Shown here: in pieces, positions 43,312 to 53,244 of the stretch
Layout: every line of letters starts with the position of its first letter
How positions within the stretch are numbered: the stretch's first letter is position 1
DNA from: Novosphingobium sp. SG707
GTDB taxonomy: Bacteria; Pseudomonadota; Alphaproteobacteria; Sphingomonadales; Sphingomonadaceae
Assembly: GCF_012275515.1 (NCBI RefSeq)
Contig: NZ_JAAZQL010000005.1
Location: forward strand, 186,001-250,000
Length of the DNA stretch: 64,000 nucleotides
Reading direction: 5' to 3'
Translations under genes and position numbers: made by a program
Notes under the pieces: generated by a model
Told to the model about the DNA's origin: nothing
The model's input: the letters and a program-made list of their open reading frames with translations, nothing else
Databases searched by the model: none

Positions 43312-44010
43312 ATGTCTTCTTGCGATCAATGCGTAGTCCGTAACCGGGCGATCTGTTCGGCCCTGGATAAGGATGAAATCAACTCGCTCAACGGGATTGG
43401 GCGGCGGCGCAGCCTTGTGGCCGGCGAATCGCTGATCTGGGAAGGCGAGGATTCGGTGCTGGTCGCCAATGTGATCGAGGGCGTGCTCAAGCTCTCGACC
43501 GGGACCGAGGACGGCCGCGAGCAGATCGTGGGCGTGGTTTATCCCAGCGATTTTATTGGGCGTCCCTTTGGCGGCACGACCAACCATGGCGTGACGGCGC
43601 TGACCGACGCGCGGGTCTGCGTGTTTTCGCGGGGCGACTTTGATAATTTCGCGCGTGAACATCCCGGCCTTGAGCACAAGCTGCTGCAACGCACGCTGAC
43701 CGAACTGGACCGCACGCGGCGCTGGATGCTGCTGCTGGGCCGCAAGTCTGCCAGTGAGAAGGTGGCGAGCTTCCTGCTCGAATTGTCGGACCGTCTGGCC
43801 CCGGCCACGTGCGAGCCGGGCGACGAGGGTAAGGCGAACCGCTTTGTCCTGCCATTCAGCCGCCAGCAGATCGCCGACGTGCTGGGCCTGACCATCGAGA
43901 CCGTCAGCCGCCAGTTTACCCGTTTGCGCGGCGAGGGGATCATCGATCTGCCTTCGCGCCGCGAGGTGATCATCACCGATCGTTTTGCGCTGACCGCCGA
44001 AGCGGGCTGA
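43312..44010 (+). CDS. fnrL: FnrL, oxygen-responsive transcriptional regulator
   Basis: A 232-aa Crp/Fnr regulator from the ATG at 43312. The N-terminal cysteines (SSCDQCVVRNRAIC, residues 4, 7 and 15) plus a later cysteine in ARVCVFSRG fit ligands of an oxygen-labile [4Fe-4S] cluster. A cyclic-nucleotide-type beta domain follows, then the helix-turn-helix FSRQQIADVLGLTIETVSRQ. FnrL dimers bind TTGAT-N4-ATCAA under low oxygen. Matching or near-matching sites lie before ccoN, ompW and hemN in this window. Confidence 0.93.
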   Translation: MSSCDQCVVRNRAICSALDKDEINSLNGIGRRRSLVAGESLIWEGEDSVLVANVIEGVLKLSTGTEDGREQIVGVVYPSDFIGRPFGGTTNHGVTALTDARVCVFSRGDFDNFAREHPGLEHKLLQRTLTELDRTRRWMLLLGRKSASEKVASFLLELSDRLAPATCEPGDEGKANRFVLPFSRQQIADVLGLTIETVSRQFTRLRGEGIIDLPSRREVIITDRFALTAEAG

Positions 44011-44028
44011 TCGCGCTTTTGCCTGTCA

Positions 44029-44052
44029 GGCCCCTGCCGTTTGTGCGGGGCC
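44029..44052 (+). terminator. Hairpin after fnrL
   Basis: GGCCCC (44029-44034) and GGGGCC (44047-44052) form a short stem 18 bases after the fnrL stop, followed by a weak T-containing stretch. It is a possible terminator. Confidence 0.4.
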
Positions 44053-44191
44053 GGTTTGACGGGTGAAACATGCCTTCCCACATTTCACCCGTCCGGTCGC
44101 CTGTGTGGCGGACCTGTCTGACTGCCCGCCGATTGCGCCTGATCCAGAGCCAGAAGATCAGACGCAAGGACCACGGCGGGCAGAGCAGCCC

Positions 44192-44893
44192 TTAGAAGCG
44201 GTAGGACACGCCCGCGCTCAGCACCCACGGGTCAAGCTTGTTGCGGGTCACCAGGGCACGGGTCGAACCGGCATAGACGGTGGCATCGGTGCCGACCCAG
44301 TATTTCTTGGCGTCGAAGGACAGGCCATAGCCCTTGCCCAGCGCGATATCGATACCGCCCTGAAGCGCCACGCCGAATTCGCTGCTCAGCTTGGTGCGGG
44401 TGACGGCGGGCAGCGCGGCCTTGAGCGCGGCGCTGGGCTCGTCGGCCAGCACGATGAACAGGGCGGGACCGGCGCCGATATAGGGCTTGATGCCGTGGCC
44501 CAGCGGCAGGTGATACTTGGCGGTCAGCGTGGCCGGAACGATGTGGATCTTGCTGATCAGCTCGGTGCCCTTAAGCGCGCCCGCCGAGGCCGACACGTGG
44601 TGCGCCGTCACGCCCGCGATGGTTTCCACCGAGATATTGGGCGTAAAGAAATATTCGATCGACACGGTGGGGGTCACATTGTCGCTGGCCACGGTGTTGC
44701 CCACAGCGGCAGGCACCAAGCCCAGAACGTCGGTCTTGACCTGCTTCACCGCGCCATCCGGCAGAACGGCGGTGGCCAGCACCTTGAACTGGATCTTGCC
44801 GTCGGCCTTGCCTTCGGCATGGGCCGCGCCGGCCATCATGGTGGCGGCGGCAAGAGCGGTCAGGGCGGCCGCAGCCTTGGTGAAATTGCGCAT
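44192..44893 (-). CDS. ompW: OmpW-family outer membrane protein
   Basis: A 233-aa protein with a signal peptide (MRNFTKAAAALTALAAATMM, cleavage after AHA) and an eight-stranded beta-barrel pattern ending in phenylalanine (VLSAGVSYRF). It contains NVTPTVSIEYFFTPNISVET and KPYIGAGPALFIV, typical of OmpW. OmpW is a small hydrophobic-channel porin, and E. coli ompW is activated by FNR. Two FNR-like boxes lie upstream here. Confidence 0.9.
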   Translation of the reverse strand: MRNFTKAAAALTALAAATMMAGAAHAEGKADGKIQFKVLATAVLPDGAVKQVKTDVLGLVPAAVGNTVASDNVTPTVSIEYFFTPNISVETIAGVTAHHVSASAGALKGTELISKIHIVPATLTAKYHLPLGHGIKPYIGAGPALFIVLADEPSAALKAALPAVTRTKLSSEFGVALQGGIDIALGKGYGLSFDAKKYWVGTDATVYAGSTRALVTRNKLDPWVLSAGVSYRF

Positions 44894-44985
44894 AGTCCCT
44901 CATCTTTCGCCGCCGAGCCCGCCCTGTGCGAGCCGTTCTTGCGCGGCGTTGGATGTGTCTTTGGGCCTGTACTTGGCATCGGGCA

Positions 44986-44999
44986 TTGATCGCGGACAA
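44986..44999 (-). promoter_or_regulatory. FNR-like box, distal region of ompW promoter
   Basis: Plus-strand TTGATCGCGGACAA, two mismatches from TTGAT-N4-ATCAA. It lies about 100 bases upstream of the ompW ATG and 22 bases from a second, better box. Confidence 0.4.
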
Positions 45000-45007
45000 G
45001 GGCCGAG

Positions 45008-45021
45008 TTGATCCTGCTCAA
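45008..45021 (-). promoter_or_regulatory. FNR-like box upstream of ompW
   Basis: Plus-strand TTGATCCTGCTCAA, one mismatch from the FNR consensus. It lies about 120 bases upstream of the ompW ATG. Between here and 45300 (part of the 44894-45381 gap) no gene is supported. Confidence 0.5.
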
Positions 45022-45305
45022 TTCATGCTGCAACTGCGGCAAATCGGGTCTCTACAGAGACCAATATTAATAAGCCTGATTTTTTATGCTGCGACAATTC
45101 GGTCGGCGCCAATATCGCGTTCTGGCCGCCCCCTGCGCGAATCGGCAAAAATCCATCAACTTGCGCGCAAGGGGGCGCAGAACGGCCGCCGGGCGGATAA
45201 ACGCCTTATCGCAGACGCACAATTGGACCAATTAACTATCTGCATCGCTTCATAAATTTTCCATTTTAGGATATTCTGAAAATGAATTCCCCCGCGCGCC
45301 CGCGC

Positions 45306-45319
45306 TTTTGACGGGAATC
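45306..45319 (+). promoter_or_regulatory. FNR box of the ccoNOQP operon
   Basis: TTGACGGGAATCAA matches TTGAY-N4-RTCAA completely. It is centred about 70 bases before the ccoN ATG, the expected place for activation of cbb3 oxidase by FnrL. Confidence 0.8.
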
Positions 45320-45381
45320 AATGTGATCCGGTCTGGCCCCGCCCATAGGCGAGGCTTCCACAAACCTGAGAGGGAAGGCTC

Positions 45382-47040
45382 ATGGTTACCCTAGTCTCGC
45401 GAGCAGGCATCTGGCTGGTGCTTCTGCTTCTATCTATCATGGCCAGCGTGGCCGCGCATGACACCGCCTTTGCCATCCAGGCAGCGACGGTGGCTGTCGC
45501 CTGCCTTGTCGGTCTGATCTTCGCCATTCGTTCGCCCGACTATCAACGGGTGAGCCGTGGGCTGGCCGCCCCCACCGGGGACGCATCAAAGTATGACGAC
45601 GATGTGATCCGCTGGGGCGTGATCGCCACGGTGTTCTGGGGCGTCGCCGGTTTTCTGGTCGGCGTCGTCATCGCTTTTCAGCTGGCCTATCCGCAGATCA
45701 ACCTTGAACCCTGGTTCAATTTTGGCCGCATGCGCCCGCTGCACACTTCTGCGGTCATCTTCGCTTTCGGAGGCAACGCGCTGATCGCCACGTCGTTTTA
45801 CGTGGTCCAGCGCACTTGCCGGGCGAGGCTGGCCTTCCCCGGCCTCGCCCGTTTCGTGTTCTGGGGTTATCAGCTCTTCATCGTGCTGGCGGCCACCGGA
45901 TACCTGCTGGGCGTCACGCAGGCCAAGGAATATGCCGAGCCGGAATGGTATGTCGACCTGTGGCTGACGGTGGTCTGGGTGTCGTATCTGGTCGTCTATG
46001 GCGGCACGATCATGAAGCGCAGCGAACCGCATATCTATGTTGCCAACTGGTTCTATCTGTCCTTCATCATCACCGTGGCGATGCTGCACCTGGTCAACAA
46101 TCTGGCCGTTCCCGTCAGCTTCCTGGGCAGCCAGTCGATCAGCTGGTTCGCGGGCGTTCAGGGCGCGCTGGTGCAATGGTGGTATGGCCATAATGCGGTG
46201 GGCTTCTTCCTGACCGCGGGCTTCCTTGGCATGATGTATTATTTCGTGCCCAAGCAGGCCCAGCGTCCGGTTTACTCCTATCGCCTGTCGATCATCCACT
46301 TCTGGGCGCTGATCTTCCTCTATATCTGGGCCGGTCCCCACCACCTGCACTATACCGCGCTGCCCGACTGGGCGCAGACGCTGGGCATGGTGTTCTCGGT
46401 GATGCTGTGGATGCCCAGCTGGGGCGGCATGATCAACGGTCTGATGACGCTGAACGGCGCATGGGACAAGCTGCGTACCGATCCGGTGCTGCGCATGTTC
46501 GTGATGAGCCTTGCCTTCTACGGCATGTCCACGTTCGAAGGCCCGATGATGTCGGTGAAAAGCGTCAACTCGCTGTCGCACTACACCAACTGGACCATCG
46601 GCCACGTTCACTCCGGCGCTCTGGGCTGGAACGGCATGGTCACCTTTGGCGCGATCTATTACCTGACGCCGCGCCTGTGGAACCGCACGCAGCTCTATTC
46701 GCTGCGCATGGTCAACTGGCACTTCTGGACCGCCACGATCGGTATCGTGTTCTATGCGGCCTCGATGTGGGTGGCCGGGATCACGCAGGGTCTGATGTGG
46801 CGTGAATATGGCGCCGACGGCTATCTGCTCAACAGCTTTGCCGACGTGCTGCCTGCCATCCATCCGATGTATGTGCTGCGTGGGCTGGGCGGTGTGCTTT
46901 ATCTCTCGGGCGCGGCCTTCATGGTCATCAACGTCTGGAAGACCATCGCGGGCAGCCCGCTGCGCGCCGAAGCGCCGCTGTATAACATCGACCAGAACAA
47001 GGCGAACGACGTGCCTCTCGTCGCTCAGCCTGCCGAATAA
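45382..47040 (+). CDS. ccoN: CcoN, catalytic subunit of cbb3-type cytochrome c oxidase
   Basis: A 552-aa polytopic membrane protein with an extra N-terminal hydrophobic region (residues 5-50). It then has the haem-copper oxidase core: [52 protein letters not shown] and the [17 protein letters not shown] segment, carrying haem and CuB histidines. It reduces O2 with high affinity and pumps protons. It starts the cco operon and is preceded by an FNR box. Confidence 0.98.
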   Translation: MVTLVSRAGIWLVLLLLSIMASVAAHDTAFAIQAATVAVACLVGLIFAIRSPDYQRVSRGLAAPTGDASKYDDDVIRWGVIATVFWGVAGFLVGVVIAFQLAYPQINLEPWFNFGRMRPLHTSAVIFAFGGNALIATSFYVVQRTCRARLAFPGLARFVFWGYQLFIVLAATGYLLGVTQAKEYAEPEWYVDLWLTVVWVSYLVVYGGTIMKRSEPHIYVANWFYLSFIITVAMLHLVNNLAVPVSFLGSQSISWFAGVQGALVQWWYGHNAVGFFLTAGFLGMMYYFVPKQAQRPVYSYRLSIIHFWALIFLYIWAGPHHLHYTALPDWAQTLGMVFSVMLWMPSWGGMINGLMTLNGAWDKLRTDPVLRMFVMSLAFYGMSTFEGPMMSVKSVNSLSHYTNWTIGHVHSGALGWNGMVTFGAIYYLTPRLWNRTQLYSLRMVNWHFWTATIGIVFYAASMWVAGITQGLMWREYGADGYLLNSFADVLPAIHPMYVLRGLGGVLYLSGAAFMVINVWKTIAGSPLRAEAPLYNIDQNKANDVPLVAQPAE

Positions 47041-47052
47041 GGGGGACCGATC

Positions 47053-47814
47053 ATGGCTACCCAAGAGAAGCAACCGTTCCATTGGCATGGCGCCATTGAA
47101 AAGAACATCACGCTGCTCGGCGTCCTGTCGCTGCTGGTGGTTCTGGTGGGCGGCATCGTGGAAATCGCGCCGCTGTTCTGGATCGACAACACCATCGAGA
47201 AGGTGAAGGGCGTTCGCCCCTACACCCCGCTCGAACAGGCCGGGCGCGACATCTATGTCCGCGAGGGCTGTTATCTGTGCCACAGCCAGATGATCCGTCC
47301 GTTCCGCGACGAGACCGAACGCTATGGCCATTACAGCCTTGCCGCCGAATCGATGTATGACCACCCGTTCCAGTGGGGCTCGGAACGCACCGGGCCGGAT
47401 CTGGCCCGCGTGGGCGGCAAATATTCCGACGCTTGGCATGTCCAGCATCTGACCGCGCCGCGCAGCGTTGTGCCTGAATCGATCATGCCCAACTATGCCT
47501 TTCTGGCAAAGAACGAGCTGAAGAAGCCCGATATCGCCGCCGAGGTGAAGGCCCTGTCGATCACCGGCGTGCCCTATACCAAGGACGATATCGCCAAGGC
47601 CAAGGACGACCTGATCAACCAGGCCAACCCCGATGCCGACAACACCGACCTGCTCAAGCGCTATCCCAAGGCGCAGGCCCGCGATTTTGACGGCAATCCG
47701 AAAAAGCTGACCGAAATGGACGCGCTGATCGCCTATCTGCAGGTGCTGGGCACCTTTGTGGATACCGAAAGCGCCGCCGCGCAGGAAGCTCTGGCCAAGG
47801 AGAAGGGACGGTGA
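47053..47814 (+). CDS. ccoO: CcoO, monohaem cytochrome c subunit
   Basis: A 253-aa protein with one N-terminal membrane anchor (about residues 18-40) and a periplasmic haem c motif in [18 protein letters not shown]. The later [12 protein letters not shown] provides the axial methionine. It passes electrons from CcoP to CcoN. It overlaps ccoQ by GTGA. Confidence 0.97.
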   Translation: MATQEKQPFHWHGAIEKNITLLGVLSLLVVLVGGIVEIAPLFWIDNTIEKVKGVRPYTPLEQAGRDIYVREGCYLCHSQMIRPFRDETERYGHYSLAAESMYDHPFQWGSERTGPDLARVGGKYSDAWHVQHLTAPRSVVPESIMPNYAFLAKNELKKPDIAAEVKALSITGVPYTKDDIAKAKDDLINQANPDADNTDLLKRYPKAQARDFDGNPKKLTEMDALIAYLQVLGTFVDTESAAAQEALAKEKGR

Positions 47815-47987
47815 ACCAGACCGAAACCTATCAGGCCCTGCGCCAGTTCGCCGACAGCTGGGGGCTGCTGGCCATGACGATCAGCTTTGTGGTGCTTTGC
47901 GCTTGGCCCTTCCGCCCCGGCGGGCGGAAGAACAGCGACGAGGCCGCCACCATGATTTTCGAGGAGGACGATCATGTCCGCACCTGA
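47811..47987 (+). CDS. ccoQ: CcoQ, small cbb3 oxidase assembly subunit
   Basis: A 58-aa protein starting with GTG at 47811, inside the ccoO stop (GTGA). It has one membrane helix ([16 protein letters not shown], about residues 19-34) followed by [11 protein letters not shown], the typical CcoQ ending. It stabilises the complex. Its 3' end overlaps ccoP by 14 bases. Confidence 0.92.
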   Translation: MNQTETYQALRQFADSWGLLAMTISFVVLCAWPFRPGGRKNSDEAATMIFEEDDHVRT

Positions 47988-48930
47988 GAATGAACATGCC
48001 AAGGAGCACGGCGGCCCGCGCGTGGACGAGCCGACCGGCACCGCCACCATGGGCCATGAATGGGATGGCATCGAGGAACTGAACACCCCGCTGCCCACCT
48101 GGTGGCTCTACACGTTCTATGCCTGCATCGTTTTCGCGATCGGCTATTGCGTGGTCTATCCGGCCATTCCGGGCATCAAGGAAGGCAGCCACGGCACCTT
48201 CGGCTGGACCAGCCGTGGCCAGCTCGCCTCGGAAATGGATGCGGCCAAGGCGGCCCGCGCGCCGGTTCTGGCAGCGCTCGACGCCACGCCCATCGAAGAC
48301 CTGCCCAAGAATCCGGAACTGCTGGCCAAGGCGGTTGCGGGCGGCAAGGCGGCCTTCAAGGTCAACTGCGTTCCCTGCCACGGTTCGGGCGCGGCCGGTT
48401 CCATCGGCTATCCCAACCTGAATGACGATGACTGGCTGTGGGGCGGCACGCTGACCGACATCCAGACCACGCTGGAACATGGCATCCGCCAGCCCGGCGA
48501 TGATGCCACCCGCACCAGCATGATGCCCAGCTTTGGCCGCGACGGCATCCTGAAACCCGCCGATGTGCAGGACGTGGTCAGCTATGTCCGCCAGATCTCG
48601 GGCCAGGAACCGGGCAATGCCTCGGCTCAGCGCGGCGCGGCCCTGTTTGCGGCCAATTGCGTGGCCTGCCACGGGGCCGACGGCAAGGGCAACCGCATGT
48701 TCGGCGCGCCGAACCTGACCGACAAGGTCTGGCTCTATGGCGGCAGCCGCACCGCGATTACCGAAACGGTGACCAATGCCCATGCCGGCGTGATGCCTGC
48801 CTGGGGCAATCGCCTCAGCCCGGCCACGATCAAGATGCTGGCGGCTTATGTCCACAGCCTTGGCGGTGGTGAAGCCTTTGCCGCTCCGGCGGCCCCTGCG
48901 GCGGAAACCGCTGCGAGCACAGGACAATAA
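47974..48930 (+). CDS. ccoP: CcoP, dihaem cytochrome c subunit
   Basis: A 318-aa protein with an N-terminal HEWDGIEELNTPLPTWWLYT motif and membrane helix, then two haem c motifs: CVPCHGSG (about residue 133) and CVACHGAD (about residue 229). It receives electrons from periplasmic cytochrome c. A Pro/Ala-rich tail ends it. ccoG follows after 2 bases. Confidence 0.97.
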   Translation: MSAPENEHAKEHGGPRVDEPTGTATMGHEWDGIEELNTPLPTWWLYTFYACIVFAIGYCVVYPAIPGIKEGSHGTFGWTSRGQLASEMDAAKAARAPVLAALDATPIEDLPKNPELLAKAVAGGKAAFKVNCVPCHGSGAAGSIGYPNLNDDDWLWGGTLTDIQTTLEHGIRQPGDDATRTSMMPSFGRDGILKPADVQDVVSYVRQISGQEPGNASAQRGAALFAANCVACHGADGKGNRMFGAPNLTDKVWLYGGSRTAITETVTNAHAGVMPAWGNRLSPATIKMLAAYVHSLGGGEAFAAPAAPAAETAASTGQ

Positions 48931-48932
48931 CT

Positions 48933-50390
48933 ATGACCAACATGGACCCCAAAGGGCTGACCAGACAGCCTCCTAAGCGGCTCCATGCGGAAACTCAGGC
49001 CGTCCACCCGCGTGCGGTGGACGGCCGTTTCCGGCGCCTGAAATGGGCGGTGATGACCTTCTGCCTCGCCGTCTATTACATTACCCCGTGGCTGCGCTGG
49101 CACCGCGGGCCCTATTCCCCCGATCAGGCGGTGCTGATCGATCTTGAACACCGCCGCTTCTATATGTTTGCGATCGAGATCTGGCCGCAGGAGTTCTACT
49201 TCGTCGCGGGCCTGCTCATCATGGCCGGGATCGGCCTGTTTCTGGTCACATCGGCGGTGGGGCGCGCATGGTGCGGCTATGCCTGTCCGCAAACGGTGTG
49301 GACCGACCTGTTTCAGCATGTCGACCGCCTGATCGACGGCGACCGCAATGCGCAGATGAAGCTGGCCAAGGCCCCGTGGGGCCCGGCCAAGATCGCGCGG
49401 CGGCTGGGGAAATGGAGCATCTATCTGCTCATTTCCATTTCGACGGGCGGCGCATGGATCTTCTATTTCGCCGATGCGCCCACGCTGGCGCGTGAATTCG
49501 TCACGCTTCAGGCGCCCTCCATCGCCTATTCCACCGTCTTCGTGCTGACCTGCACGACGATGTGGTTCGGCGGCTTCATGCGCGAACAGGTGTGCATCTA
49601 TATGTGCCCCTGGCCGCGCATTCAGTCGGCGATGCTGGACGAGAAATCGCTGCTGGTGACCTATAAGGACTGGCGCGGCGAACCGCGCGGCAAGAAGAGC
49701 CCGACCGGTGCGCCGCTGGGCGATTGCATCGACTGCGGGCTTTGCGCAGCGGTTTGCCCCACCGGCATCGACATCCGCGAAGGGCCCCAGATCGGCTGCA
49801 TCACCTGCGCTTTGTGCATTGATGCCTGCGACGGGGTGATGGAAAAGACCGGCCGCCCGCGTGGGTTGATCGACTATGTGACGCTGGAGGACTCGGCCCG
49901 CGAGCGGCAGGGCTTGCCCGCAACGCCGCATTGGAAACTGATCTGGCATGCGCGCACGCTGATCTATCTGGGCATCTGGTCGGCCATCGGCGCGGCTCTG
50001 CTCTTCGCGCTGGGCACACGCCAGCACCTGTCCATCGCGGTCAGCAAGGATCGCAACCCGCCCTACATGATCCTGTCCTCGGGCGAGATCCGCAATGCCT
50101 ATGCGGTGCGCTGGAAGAACATGGAAGGTCGCCCGCGCAAGATGCAATTGACGCTGGATGGCCCCGCAGGCGCGAAAATGTGGAGCGAGGACATGGCAAA
50201 GGAGATGGCCGCGCGCGATTTGACGCGGATCATTCCCGCCGACACCACCGCTCCGCTAAGGATCTATGTGACGGCGCCGGTCGGAACGCATGAGGGCAAG
50301 CTCAGCTTTACTCTTCGCGCGCTGGATCAGGACGGCGGCGAGGTGAGCTATGCAACGCGCTTTGACGCGCCCGATGAAGACCACGACTGA
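48933..50390 (+). CDS. ccoG: CcoG, ferredoxin-like cbb3 oxidase assembly protein
   Basis: A 485-aa membrane protein with several helices, an early CGYACPQTVW motif and two [4Fe-4S] sites (CIDCGLCAAVCPTGIDIR and GCITCALCIDACDG). The C-terminal periplasmic Ig-like domain matches CcoG/RdxA. The family helps reduce and insert copper in the oxidase. It starts the ccoGHIS set. Confidence 0.96.
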   Translation: MTNMDPKGLTRQPPKRLHAETQAVHPRAVDGRFRRLKWAVMTFCLAVYYITPWLRWHRGPYSPDQAVLIDLEHRRFYMFAIEIWPQEFYFVAGLLIMAGIGLFLVTSAVGRAWCGYACPQTVWTDLFQHVDRLIDGDRNAQMKLAKAPWGPAKIARRLGKWSIYLLISISTGGAWIFYFADAPTLAREFVTLQAPSIAYSTVFVLTCTTMWFGGFMREQVCIYMCPWPRIQSAMLDEKSLLVTYKDWRGEPRGKKSPTGAPLGDCIDCGLCAAVCPTGIDIREGPQIGCITCALCIDACDGVMEKTGRPRGLIDYVTLEDSARERQGLPATPHWKLIWHARTLIYLGIWSAIGAALLFALGTRQHLSIAVSKDRNPPYMILSSGEIRNAYAVRWKNMEGRPRKMQLTLDGPAGAKMWSEDMAKEMAARDLTRIIPADTTAPLRIYVTAPVGTHEGKLSFTLRALDQDGGEVSYATRFDAPDEDHD

Positions 50391-50413
50391 ACCTTAAGAG
50401 GAGTACCCCCGCC

Positions 50414-50911
50414 ATGACTGCTCCTGTGACGCCTGCTCCTGCCGCACGCCGCGCTTTCCGGTTCACCGGATGGCATATGACCATGATCCTGGTGGCTTTT
50501 TTCGGCATCGTGATCGTCGTCAACGTCTATATGGCCACCCTTGCCAGTCGCAGTTTCAGCGGCGTGGTGGTCGATAATTCCTATGTCGCCAGCCAGCATT
50601 ACAACACATGGCTGGACGAGGCGGCGAAGGAAAAGGCGCTGGGCTGGCAAGTGGGCGCGGTGCGTCAGGCCGATGGCCGCGTCGCGGTCTCGCTGATCGG
50701 TGAGGCCCGCCCGCAAAACGCCGTGCTGGGCGGCGAGGCATGGCACCCGCTGGGCCAGGAAGCCGACCGCACCGTCTCCTTCCGCAAGGCGGGCGATGGG
50801 CGCTGGATCTCGATCGATCCGCTGCCCGAAGGCCGCTGGCGCCTGCGGCTGAAGCTGGACGGCGATGATGCCGCCGGCCATCACGCTGTTCGCCTGCAGC
50901 AGATGCTCTGA
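50414..50911 (+). CDS. ccoH: CcoH/FixH, cbb3 oxidase assembly protein
   Basis: A 165-aa protein with one N-terminal membrane helix (about residues 23-45) and a periplasmic domain. The VVDNSYVASQHYNTWLDEAA segment is typical of FixH. It is needed for cbb3 assembly. It lies between ccoG and ccoI. Confidence 0.92.
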   Translation: MTAPVTPAPAARRAFRFTGWHMTMILVAFFGIVIVVNVYMATLASRSFSGVVVDNSYVASQHYNTWLDEAAKEKALGWQVGAVRQADGRVAVSLIGEARPQNAVLGGEAWHPLGQEADRTVSFRKAGDGRWISIDPLPEGRWRLRLKLDGDDAAGHHAVRLQQML

Positions 50912-50926
50912 CCAAGGACGCATGAG

Positions 50927-53074
50927 ATGGCCAGCGCCCCGCCCCTGACCCAAAGCGAGAGCATCGAGACCACCACGCTGGTGGTCCCGGGCATGCATTG
51001 CGCCAGTTGCATGGGCAAGGTCGAGCGGGCGCTGGGCGCTTTGCCCGGCGTGCAATCGGCGCGGGTCAATCTGACCGCGCGGCAGGTCAATGTGGCGCAT
51101 GACGCAGCGCTGGGCGTGCCCGATCTGGTGGGCGCGCTGGTCGCCATCGGTTTCCCCAGCCAGCCTCGCGTCGAGGATCTGGCCCCGCCGCCCTCGGCGG
51201 TGAAACCCTTGCTGGCGCCGCTGGCGGTGGCCGGTTTTGCCTGCATGAATGTCATGCTGCTATCGGTCAGCATCTGGTCGGGGGCCGAAGGTTCGACGCG
51301 CGATCTGTTCCATCTGCTCTCGGCTGCTATCGGCATTCCCGCGATTCTCTATGCGGGGCGGGTGTTCTTTGCCTCGGCATGGGGGGCGCTCAAACATGGG
51401 CGCACCAATATGGATGTGCCGATCTCCATCGGCGTGATCCTGGCGACCGGGCTGAGCCTCTATGAAACGCTCAACCATGGCGCCGAAGCATGGTTTGACG
51501 GCACGCTGATGCTGCTGCTTTTTCTGCTGGCGGGCCGAGTGCTGGACGCGATGATGCGCGACCGGGCGCGGGCCGGAGTGGATGCGCTGCTGCGTCAGGC
51601 CGCACCCGGCGCGATGGTCGTGGCCAAGGGAGCCATCGATTGGGTTCCTGCGCGCGATCTGCTGCCCGGCATGGTTATGCGCGTGGCCTCGGGTGAGCGT
51701 CTGGCCGCCGATGGCGAGATCGTGAGCGGCGCGAGCCGTTTCGACCGCAGCCTGTTGACCGGTGAGAGCGCGGCTGTGCCGGTGGCGCAGGGCGATAGCG
51801 TCCATGCGGGCATGTTGAATATGGACGCGCCGGTCGATGTGCGCGTGACGGCGGCGGGTTCGGACACGACCCTTGCCGAAATCGCGCGCACGATGGAGGC
51901 GGCGGGCCAGCATCGCAGCGCCTATGTCCGCATTGCCGACCGGGCAAGCCGCCTTTACGCGCCCGCCGTGCATACGCTGGCCGCGCTGACATTTATCGGA
52001 TGGATGGTGGCGGGCGCGGGGGCCTATGAAAGCCTCAAGATCGCGATTGCCGTGCTGATTATCACCTGCCCCTGCGCGCTGGGACTGGCCGTGCCGGTGG
52101 CGCAGGTGGTGGCCGCGGGCGCGCTGATGCGGCGCGGGATCATGGTCAAGGACGGCAGCGCGATGGAGCGCATGGCCCGTATCGACCGCGCACTTTTGGA
52201 CAAGACCGGCACGCTGACGCTGGGGCGCCCGACGCCCGATCCGCAGGCTTTGGATGCTCTGCCCGCGCAGGCCGCGCAGGTCGCCCTCGCGCTGGCCAGC
52301 CATTCGCGCCATCCGCTCAGCCGTGCGTTGGTCGAGGCGCTGGGCGCGCGGGGCGTGACGGCGGCGGAGCTGACACAGGTCGAGGAAGTGGCGGGGCAGG
52401 GCATTCATGCGCTGTGGCATGGCGGCCCGGTGGCGCTGCGCCGCCCGGATGGGGCGACCGCCGGCACCAATGGAAGTATGGCCAGCGCGCTGGATATCGA
52501 AGGTATGCCGGTGCGGCTGATCCTGTTTGCCGACCGCCTGCGCCCCGATGCCAATCAGGCGCTGGGCTGGATGCGCGCCATGGGGGTCGAGCCTTCGATC
52601 CTGTCGGGCGATGCCATGGCCGCCGTGGCCGAGGTGGCCCGCGCCACGCATATGACCGCGCAAGGCCACGCCAGCCCCTCCGACAAGCTGGAGGCGATCC
52701 AGCGTTTGCAGGGCGCGGGGCATCATGTGCTGATGGCGGGCGATGGGCTGAACGATGGCCCCGCCCTGGCCGCCGCCCATGCCTCCATCGCGCCGGGCAC
52801 GGCCAGCGATGTCGGGCGGCAGGCGGCGGACTTTGTGTTCCTCTCCGATTCGCTGTTGGCGATCCCGCGCGCCATGGCGACTTCGCGCGCGACGATGCGC
52901 GTGGTGCGGCAGAATTTCGTGCTGGCGATTGGCTATAATGTGCTGGCCGTGCCAATGGCGATGGCGGGGCTGGTTACGCCATTGATCGCGGCGGTGGCGA
53001 TGTCCACCTCTTCGCTGATCGTGATCGGCAATTCGCTGCGTCTGGCGATGGCGGCAAGGGAGCCAAGAGGATGA
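50927..53074 (+). CDS. ccoI: CcoI, copper-transporting P-type ATPase for cbb3 oxidase
   Basis: A 715-aa P1B-type ATPase. The N-terminal metal-binding domain has GMHCASCMGKVE. The ion-binding motif is TCPCALGLAVPV, the phosphorylation site is DKTGTLT, and the hinge is MAGDGLNDGPAL. CcoI delivers copper for CuB of CcoN. It overlaps ccoS by ATGA. Confidence 0.97.
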   Translation: MASAPPLTQSESIETTTLVVPGMHCASCMGKVERALGALPGVQSARVNLTARQVNVAHDAALGVPDLVGALVAIGFPSQPRVEDLAPPPSAVKPLLAPLAVAGFACMNVMLLSVSIWSGAEGSTRDLFHLLSAAIGIPAILYAGRVFFASAWGALKHGRTNMDVPISIGVILATGLSLYETLNHGAEAWFDGTLMLLLFLLAGRVLDAMMRDRARAGVDALLRQAAPGAMVVAKGAIDWVPARDLLPGMVMRVASGERLAADGEIVSGASRFDRSLLTGESAAVPVAQGDSVHAGMLNMDAPVDVRVTAAGSDTTLAEIARTMEAAGQHRSAYVRIADRASRLYAPAVHTLAALTFIGWMVAGAGAYESLKIAIAVLIITCPCALGLAVPVAQVVAAGALMRRGIMVKDGSAMERMARIDRALLDKTGTLTLGRPTPDPQALDALPAQAAQVALALASHSRHPLSRALVEALGARGVTAAELTQVEEVAGQGIHALWHGGPVALRRPDGATAGTNGSMASALDIEGMPVRLILFADRLRPDANQALGWMRAMGVEPSILSGDAMAAVAEVARATHMTAQGHASPSDKLEAIQRLQGAGHHVLMAGDGLNDGPALAAAHASIAPGTASDVGRQAADFVFLSDSLLAIPRAMATSRATMRVVRQNFVLAIGYNVLAVPMAMAGLVTPLIAAVAMSTSSLIVIGNSLRLAMAAREPRG

Positions 53075-53244
53075 CCGGACTGGCTTTTCTGATCCCTGTG
53101 GCCTTGCTGATGGGGCTGACCGGGCTGGCGGCCTTCTTCTGGTCGCTGCGCAATGGCCAGTTTGAGGATCTGGATGGGGCCGCCGCGCGCATCCTGATCG
53201 ATGACGAGGAATTGCCCGTGGAAACGAAGGGGAAGCGCGGATGA
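53071..53244 (+). CDS. ccoS: CcoS, small cbb3 oxidase maturation protein
   Basis: A 57-aa protein with one membrane helix (about residues 4-26) followed by FFWSLRNGQFEDLDGAAARI and a charged tail ending at KRG, which is the CcoS signature. It is needed for cofactor insertion. The start lies in the ccoI stop and its own stop overlaps the next small gene. Confidence 0.94.
   Translation: MTGLAFLIPVALLMGLTGLAAFFWSLRNGQFEDLDGAAARILIDDEELPVETKGKRG

Noticed and set aside
45586..47448. Minus-strand open frame opposite ccoN and ccoO
   Set aside because: It is an antisense shadow of two certain oxidase genes; no motif or ribosome-binding site.
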